DNA of 10,509 bases from NCBI GenBank assembly GCA_934089255.1, contig CAKOJI010000034.1, forward strand, positions 1 to 10,509. Direction: 5' to 3'. Every line of letters begins with the position of its first letter. Position 1 is the stretch's first letter. This document shows, piece by piece, positions 5,698-10,509 of this stretch. Origin of the DNA: an uncultured Bacilli bacterium. Its GTDB lineage: Bacteria > Bacillota_I > Bacilli_A > RF39 > UBA660. Position numbers and translations under genes: made by a program. Below the pieces are notes generated by a model. That model saw only the letters and a list, made by a program, of their open reading frames with translations, was not told where the DNA came from and searched no databases.

Positions 5698-6396
5698 TTA
5701 CTCACCTTGATACTTTCTAGATAACATATCGACTTTTTCTCCTGTGTCAGTTACGAAATAACCTTGTGCATAATTCTTTTCGACAATTCTTTCATCGTTT
5801 ATTATACAACTTCTATGACATTGTATAAATCTATCATCTAATTTTTCCATCATTTCGTTAATTGGCATATTAACTATAAATTGATTATTAGTTGTTTTAA
5901 TAACTAATTTTCTATCTACAGTATCTCTATAAACATAAATTATATCTTTTAAATATATTTGTAGAGATATTTTATTGTTATTGTATATAAATTTATTTGT
6001 ATCATATTTTTTAGAAATTATTTTCTTTAAATCTTTTCTTAAACGTACTTCAAAATTATCAAATTTTTCTATGAAATCAAAAGTTTTATATATTTCTTTG
6101 TGCACTGTTTCAAACATTCTATCATGATTAGTTAAAACAATAATTTCACTATCCCAATCTTCTTCTCTAATTTCTCTTAATATATCCATTCCAGTGTGTT
6201 TATTATCTAAGTCTAAATCCATAAGATATATTTTTTGTTCGCTATTATCTAAGATTAATTTATGTAAGTCTTCATCATATTTTTTATACTTTTTTATTTC
6301 ATATTGTTTATTGCTATTAAATGCTACATCATTTATTATCTTTTCGTATTCATCTATCCATTTGATTTCATCATCTACTATTATAAATTTTATCAT
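5698..6396 (-). CDS. agrA: AgrA-type LytTR response regulator
   Basis: Transcription factor activated by phosphorylation from the adjacent AgrC-type kinase. The 232-residue protein has a receiver domain (1 to about 125). The acidic pocket is Asp8-Asp9, the phospho-acceptor is probably Asp60 in Y-L-M-D-L-D-L, and Thr89 (V-L-T-N) and Lys111 (I-E-K-F) complete the conserved receiver residues. A LytTR DNA-binding domain follows (about 133-230) with the family stretches YLKDIIYVYRD, VNMPINEMMEKL and F-I-Q-C-H-R-S-C-I-I-N. The ATG overlaps the TGA of the upstream U32 gene as ATGA (4-nt overlap), and AAAGGA 8 nt upstream supports it, so translation is probably coupled. agrC follows after 2 nt. Likely targets are LytTR sites near agrB, in keeping with agr autoregulation; this is inference. 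A different LytTR regulator unrelated to the peptide is possible but unlikely given agrBD and agrC beside it. Confidence 0.92.
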   Translation of the reverse strand: MIKFIIVDDEIKWIDEYEKIINDVAFNSNKQYEIKKYKKYDEDLHKLILDNSEQKIYLMDLDLDNKHTGMDILREIREEDWDSEIIVLTNHDRMFETVHKEIYKTFDFIEKFDNFEVRLRKDLKKIISKKYDTNKFIYNNNKISLQIYLKDIIYVYRDTVDRKLVIKTTNNQFIVNMPINEMMEKLDDRFIQCHRSCIINDERIVEKNYAQGYFVTDTGEKVDMLSRKYQGE

Positions 6397-8636
6397 TCTA
6401 CCATTCCTTTAATATATTTTTTTATTTTTGTTTTTTCTATATTATTTAAATCAATAAGTGATATATAATAATTTTTAATTTTTATTTTATCCAAATCTTT
6501 TGTTCTATCAATAATCTTACTACTTAATAATGTTGTTAAACATTTATCATTTTTTATAGTGTATCTTTCATTATTTCTATCTTCTAAATAATATTTATTC
6601 TTTTGTTTACAGATATCACATGGCACTTTATTATTTTTTATATTTTCATTTAAAATACAATGTTTCATAATCATTAACTCAATTTTACCATATATTAATA
6701 TAGATAAGTTAGAAGGTCCATTTATTTCTTTTAAATATTTATTATATAAATTGTTTATTTCTTTAATATTTAACTCCGGAGAAATATTTATTTTTTTCAT
6801 GCCTATTTCATTTAAGTACTTAGCAGTAATTGAATTAGTTACATTTCCATATATATCATAATGAATAATGTTAGTTTTTATATATTTATTTGCCGTGCCT
6901 ATATCACTGGTTATTATTTTTTCTTTTTCATAATTTTGTATGTTTTTGATAACTCTTGGAAGTTTTAAATATATATTATTATTCTTTTTATATTTTTCAT
7001 ATATGTTTTTATCACTTGTATAAAAGTCTATTTTATCATTATTTAATTCTATGTAATCTTTTTCATCGTCTATTAAAATGCTTAGTTGATTTACTTTATT
7101 TGTTTTAGTTTTGTTTAAAGTAAATGTATTTTTTACAAAATTATTATTTCTTTCTAGTCTTTTTTTATTTAATTCTTCTATTAGTGTTCTTCTTATTTCA
7201 TTTAAATTTTTTATGGGTATGAAAAGATTATCATCTAAATCTATTGTTATTTTATTTAATTTATATATGCTATTACCTAATTTTGATAATTTTTCAATTA
7301 TTATTTCTTTAGTAATTGGATTATTATTTGCGAGTATTGGTTCGATACTTTCATTTATTGCCTTGTTTATGCCATCACTAAACTCTATTAGTACTTTTTT
7401 ATTTTGTTTTATTTTAGCAAATATTTCAATGGGAATTTTTTTATCTTCATAATTATTAATTTCTTCTAATAATTTGATATCTATTGTTTTATTTACTATA
7501 TCAAGTTTTGTTATATTTAATTTATTGTCTAAATATATTGTGTCTCCACTGTTACCTTTATTTATTAGTTTTCCACATTTGTTATAGATATAATTTACAT
7601 ACATTCCTTTGTTAGAATTCTTAAATCTTATTGCATCACCTTGGTTAAGTTCTTTGGTTAATTTAATTTCTATTTGTTTATTAGTTATTTTTGTTATTTT
7701 GCCTATTTCTACTCCGATATGATTTGGTGATAATTGATTTGTTATTTTATTTTCATCTAGTATGTAACCTTTAGTAAATTCTCTGTTGTATAATAATTTT
7801 AATTTTTCTATATCTTTTTTGCCTACGTTAGTATCTTTATTGCCATAATAGTTATCTATTGCTTTTCTATATGTTTTTGTAACAAATGCAACGTATTCTG
7901 GACTTTTCATTCTTCCTTCTATTTTTAATGAATTTACATTTGATTCAATTAATTCTTTAATATTATTTATTGTACAAAGGTCTTTTGTACTTAACAAGTA
8001 ATCACCTTGGGTATTTATGTAGTTTTCATTTTCAAGTAATTTGTAAGGTAGTCTACACATTCCTGCACATTCTCCACGGTTGCCACTTCTATTTAAAATC
8101 ATACTGGACATTAAACATTCTCCTGAGTATGAAATACATAATGCTCCGTGAACAAATACTTCCTTTTCAATTTCAACATCTAGTTTTTTGATTTCATTCA
8201 AACTCATTTCACGTGGTAATACTACACGTTTTATTCCAATACTTTTTAAATATTTTAAGTCTTCTATATTGTGTGCATGAAATTGAGTAGAAGCGTGAAT
8301 TTCTAAATTAGGAAAAGTTTTTCTAACTAATTGAATCATTCCTAAATCTTGCATTAAAACTGCATCAACATTATTTTTGTGTAAAAATTCAACATAATCT
8401 ATTAATGTAGTTATTTCATCATCTTTTATTAAAGTGTTAATTGTTATATAAACTTTAACTCCATAAAGGTGTGCATATTTTATTGCATCTACTATTTCGC
8501 TATCAGAAAAATTATTTGCATATTTTCTAGCACCAAAATTTTTACCTGAAAAATATACTGCATCTGCACCGCATTTAATAGCGAATTTGAGCATTTCAAA
8601 ATTTCCCGCTGGAGACAACAATTCTATTCTATCCAT
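6393..8636 (-). CDS. Peptidase U32 family protein, RlhA/YdcP-like with DUF3656
   Basis: Member of the U32 'collagenase-like' family. Despite the name, studied relatives (RlhA, TrhP) hydroxylate cytidine in 23S rRNA or uridine in tRNA using an Fe-S cluster and prephenate-linked chemistry. The 747 residues begin with a TIM-barrel-like half (I-E-L-L-S-P-A-G-N-F, about 4-13; G-A-D-A-V-Y-F, 23-29). The U32 signature E-V-F-V-H-G-A-L-C-I-S-Y-S-G-E-C-L-M-S lies at 159-177. Cys167, Cys174, Cys190 and Cys194 (Cx6Cx15Cx3C) are the expected cluster ligands. A DUF3656-like region spans about 400-490 (L-S-K-L-G-N-S; N-L-N-E-I-R-R), and a divergent, Asn/Lys/Ile-rich C-terminus has further Cys at 660, 673, 676 and 699. 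The architecture fits RlhA more than the short TrhP/UbiU-V types, so an rRNA-hydroxylating role is inferred. The ATG has AAAGGAG 4 nt upstream. It follows gltX after 30 nt and overlaps agrA. The C-terminal third is far more biased to Asn/Lys/Ile than the N-terminal third, suggesting looser constraint. Confidence 0.88.
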   Translation of the reverse strand: MDRIELLSPAGNFEMLKFAIKCGADAVYFSGKNFGARKYANNFSDSEIVDAIKYAHLYGVKVYITINTLIKDDEITTLIDYVEFLHKNNVDAVLMQDLGMIQLVRKTFPNLEIHASTQFHAHNIEDLKYLKSIGIKRVVLPREMSLNEIKKLDVEIEKEVFVHGALCISYSGECLMSSMILNRSGNRGECAGMCRLPYKLLENENYINTQGDYLLSTKDLCTINNIKELIESNVNSLKIEGRMKSPEYVAFVTKTYRKAIDNYYGNKDTNVGKKDIEKLKLLYNREFTKGYILDENKITNQLSPNHIGVEIGKITKITNKQIEIKLTKELNQGDAIRFKNSNKGMYVNYIYNKCGKLINKGNSGDTIYLDNKLNITKLDIVNKTIDIKLLEEINNYEDKKIPIEIFAKIKQNKKVLIEFSDGINKAINESIEPILANNNPITKEIIIEKLSKLGNSIYKLNKITIDLDDNLFIPIKNLNEIRRTLIEELNKKRLERNNNFVKNTFTLNKTKTNKVNQLSILIDDEKDYIELNNDKIDFYTSDKNIYEKYKKNNNIYLKLPRVIKNIQNYEKEKIITSDIGTANKYIKTNIIHYDIYGNVTNSITAKYLNEIGMKKINISPELNIKEINNLYNKYLKEINGPSNLSILIYGKIELMIMKHCILNENIKNNKVPCDICKQKNKYYLEDRNNERYTIKNDKCLTTLLSSKIIDRTKDLDKIKIKNYYISLIDLNNIEKTKIKKYIKGMVE

Positions 8637-8647
8637 ATTACTCCTTT

Positions 8648-8678
8648 AAAAAAAGTGGAAAAGGTATTACTTCTCCAC
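8648..8678 (-). terminator. Strong intrinsic terminator at the end of gltX
   Basis: Minus strand GTGGAGAAG (8678 to 8670), a 6-nt loop and CTTTTCCAC (8663 to 8655) form a 9-bp stem with one G-U pair. Seven T follow (8654 to 8648). The gltX stop codon sits in the loop. The T-run abuts AAAGGAG, the ribosome site of the next gene, so the whole 30-nt gap is terminator plus ribosome site. Confidence 0.85.
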
Positions 8679-10325
8679 ATTTAATATATTTATTCTATTC
8701 ATTATTCTTTCTTTACCTAGTAATTTCATTATTTCATATAAATCTGGTGTCATACTTTTTGTAGTTAGCGCTACTCTTATTACTGTAGAAACATCTGCAA
8801 CATTTCCTTTGAATTTGTCAGGATTTTCCTTATATTCTTTCATATTGCTAGCATAGTTTAGTTTATCACAGAGTTCTTTTATTTTATTAAACCAGGTTTC
8901 TTTATCATCAGATTCATTATAATATTTTGTTATGTAAGTATTTAATACTGTATTTATTTCTTGTTTATCAGTAATTTTTTGAAATTCATACTCATTAGAA
9001 TTGAATAATTCGTCATACATATACCAAATATGATTTTTAATATCTTTATATGAAGCGTAATCTTTTCTTGGCTTTTTTTGTTCTCTTTCGATATTCAATA
9101 TACTAGTTGTGTAATCTTTATACTTTGTTATTAATTTATTAAAATCTTTATCATATTCTTCTGTATATTTTAACAAATTATCATAAACTTCTTTTGCACT
9201 TAATTTGCTAATATAATTTTTTGATATATTTAATAATTTCTCAATATCAAATAGAGAACCACTATCGCTCATTTTTTTAAAATCAAATTTGAAGTCATAT
9301 ATTGAAGCATTTGGATTTGCATCAAGCCAAGCTTCAAAGTTAGAATTTGCTATAGTAAGCAAATATAATTTAACTGCTTCTATAGGTATTCCTTTTTCAT
9401 GATAATAACTTACTGCAGCTTCCGGATCTTTTCTTTTGCTTAGTTTTCTTCTTGCTCCTGTTTCGTCTATTTTCATTACTAAACCTAAATGTCCATACTT
9501 AGGTTCTTTAAATCTTAATATGTTAAATAACTGAGTATGTATTGGGTAAGATGAAACCCATTCTTCTCCACGTAATACATGTGTAGTTCTCATTAAATGG
9601 TCGTCTATTACGTGAGCAAAATGGTAGATTGGAAGACCATCTCCTTTTATTAAAACAACATCAATGTCATTTTCTGGCATTTCAATTTTTCCTCTTACTA
9701 AATCATTTAATATTACTTTATTTTCAAATTTACCTGGTGATTTTAACCTTATTACATATTTTTCACCATTTTTTATTCTTTCAGCTCTTTCTTCATTGGT
9801 TAAATTTCTGCATTTTGCCCAATTTCCATAATAACCTATTCTTGTTTTTTTATGTTCTTGTTTTTCTCTCATTGTTGTTAGGTCTTCTTCTGTACAAAAA
9901 CAGGGATAAGCTAAACCTTCAGAAATTAGTTTTTTTGCATAAGCTTCGTATATTTCTTTTCTTTCACTTTGAATATATGGACCGTATTCACCAATCCATG
10001 TATTTTCTGAAGTCATTCCTTCGTTAATTTCTATGTTAAAATCTTTTAAATCTTTTATAATTCCATTTACACCATTTTCGACAGATCTTTTTCCATCGGT
10101 ATCTTCAATTCTTAAGTAAAAAATACCACCTGTTATTTTTGGAACAAAACTTTCTATAAATGCTGTTAACAAACTTCCCATATGTACAAATCCTGTTGGA
10201 CTTGGTGCAAAACGTGATACTACTGCATCTGGCCCAAGATTTCTCTCAGGATACTTTTTTTCATAAAATTCTATGTCATTTCTGGCATTTGGAAATATAA
10301 GACTCGCTAATTCTTTATTTGTCAT
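8667..10325 (-). CDS. gltX: Glutamyl-tRNA synthetase, clostridial ~550-residue type
   Basis: Class Ic aminoacyl-tRNA synthetase that charges tRNA-Glu (and, where GatCAB supplies Gln-tRNA, possibly also tRNA-Gln) in the cytoplasm. The 552-residue protein has the Rossmann catalytic core. R-F-A-P-S-P-T-G (38-45) leads to the HIGH-type signature H-M-G-S (48-51), and the KMSKS-type loop K-L-S-K-R is at 294-298. A zinc-knuckle-like cluster has Cys142, Cys144 and Cys172. The conserved substrate-binding stretch L-P-I-Y-H-F-A-H-V-I-D-D-H is at 231-243, followed by L-R-G-E-E-W. The C-terminal helical region (about 330-552) should read the anticodon. It exceeds the usual 480-490 residues through an N-terminal extension of about 35 residues (F-P-N-A-R-N-D; Y-P-E-R-N-L) and a longer C-terminal part. 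Both are typical of a clostridial GluRS subgroup rather than a misplaced start; GGAAGG 10 nt upstream supports the ATG. It has its own strong promoter and terminator and lies downstream of an rRNA operon. Confidence 0.95.
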   Translation of the reverse strand: MTNKELASLIFPNARNDIEFYEKKYPERNLGPDAVVSRFAPSPTGFVHMGSLLTAFIESFVPKITGGIFYLRIEDTDGKRSVENGVNGIIKDLKDFNIEINEGMTSENTWIGEYGPYIQSERKEIYEAYAKKLISEGLAYPCFCTEEDLTTMREKQEHKKTRIGYYGNWAKCRNLTNEERAERIKNGEKYVIRLKSPGKFENKVILNDLVRGKIEMPENDIDVVLIKGDGLPIYHFAHVIDDHLMRTTHVLRGEEWVSSYPIHTQLFNILRFKEPKYGHLGLVMKIDETGARRKLSKRKDPEAAVSYYHEKGIPIEAVKLYLLTIANSNFEAWLDANPNASIYDFKFDFKKMSDSGSLFDIEKLLNISKNYISKLSAKEVYDNLLKYTEEYDKDFNKLITKYKDYTTSILNIEREQKKPRKDYASYKDIKNHIWYMYDELFNSNEYEFQKITDKQEINTVLNTYITKYYNESDDKETWFNKIKELCDKLNYASNMKEYKENPDKFKGNVADVSTVIRVALTTKSMTPDLYEIMKLLGKERIMNRINILNVEK

Positions 10326-10360
10326 TTTTTATTACCTTCCTATAAGTAAACCTCTTTTTA

Positions 10361-10389
10361 ATTATAGTATAAATAGCGGCTTTTTTCAA
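10361..10389 (-). promoter_or_regulatory. gltX promoter (sigma-A type)
   Basis: Minus strand TTGAAA (10389 to 10384, 5 of 6 to consensus), a 17-bp spacer and a perfect TATAAT (10366 to 10361). Transcription should begin near 10354, with a leader of about 29 nt holding GGAAGG (10340 to 10335). No T-box-like structure fits in so short a leader, so control by uncharged tRNA is not seen. The stretch from here to 10440 otherwise holds only AT-rich spacer. Confidence 0.85.
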
Positions 10390-10440
10390 GGAAAATGGTA
10401 CTAAAAAACGACAAATTTCACTATTTTAACGCAAAAAAAA

Positions 10441-10509
10441 TGGCAGCTTTCTATCTTCGCTTTACCACTATTTTCGACGTTTGAGTGCTTGACTTCTGTG
10501 TTCGGGATG
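10441..10509 (-). rRNA. rrf: 5S rRNA, 3' part (5' end beyond window)
   Basis: The minus strand begins CATCCCGAACACAGAAG, the conserved 5S loop B/C region, continues through C-AAGCACUC and the D/E-loop part, and ends in GCUGCCA, which would pair with the missing 5' end. About 69 nt of an expected 105-118 are present. A run of eight T (10440 to 10433) follows the 3' end and, together with the terminal helix, may stop the rRNA transcript. Orientation shows an rRNA operon lying upstream of gltX on the same strand. Confidence 0.92.

Noticed and set aside
10326..10440. Possible T-box riboswitch before gltX
   Set aside because: The promoter leaves a leader of about 29 nt with no room for a T-box stem I or antiterminator.
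10417..10480. Duplicated CACTATTTT in the spacer after 5S rRNA and inside 5S, suggesting a partial 5S duplication
   Set aside because: Only nine identical bases in AT-rich DNA; neighbouring 5S sequence is not repeated, so chance is adequate.
1..10509. Insertion sequences, CRISPR arrays, tRNA genes, prophage or attachment sites
   Set aside because: No transposase or integrase motif, no regular spaced repeats and no tRNA-like cloverleaf sequence were seen on either strand.

Overview
The window is very AT-rich, gene-dense DNA from a low-GC Bacillota bacterium that uses the standard bacterial code: TGA is a real stop in the U32 gene and TGG codes Trp. Three things point to Firmicutes, probably an uncultured or gut-type Bacilli/Clostridia lineage with a compact genome: the long-form HPF, the 550-residue clostridial-style glutamyl-tRNA synthetase, and the agr-type quorum-sensing genes. 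No finer placement can be made from the sequence alone. Almost every gene has a clear Shine-Dalgarno, and terminators overlap stop codons.

Layout. Left part (minus strand): the possible first codons of a gene downstream of secA, then secA (preprotein translocase ATPase), hpf (ribosome hibernation factor) and csp (cold-shock protein). Each of the last three appears to have its own promoter. Centre: a 288-bp divergent intergenic region, then a plus-strand agrB-agrD pair (peptide-processing membrane protease and a 34-residue pro-peptide too short for ordinary ORF calling). A 13-bp-stem bidirectional terminator separates this pair from the converging minus-strand genes agrC (GHKL histidine kinase) and agrA (LytTR response regulator). 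agrA overlaps by 4 nt the stop of a large peptidase-U32/RlhA-like gene. Right part (minus strand): gltX, with an excellent promoter and a strong terminator, and at the window edge the 3' part of a 5S rRNA, the end of an rRNA operon.

Working together. agrB, agrD, agrC and agrA form a complete cyclic-peptide quorum-sensing circuit: AgrD is processed and cyclised by AgrB, sensed by AgrC, and AgrC phosphorylates AgrA. The arrangement is not the classic agrBDCA operon. The signal-production pair and the sensing pair lie on opposite strands and converge, the regulator precedes the kinase, and the sensing pair is coupled to an RNA-modification-type U32 gene.

The most unusual element is the signal peptide. 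Its only Cys (residue 28) lies in the C-terminal recognition tail, not where the thiolactone Cys should be, so a Thr/Ser lactone, an unusual ring or a linear signal must be considered. The rest of the window is translation and secretion housekeeping (secA, hpf, csp, U32, gltX, 5S).
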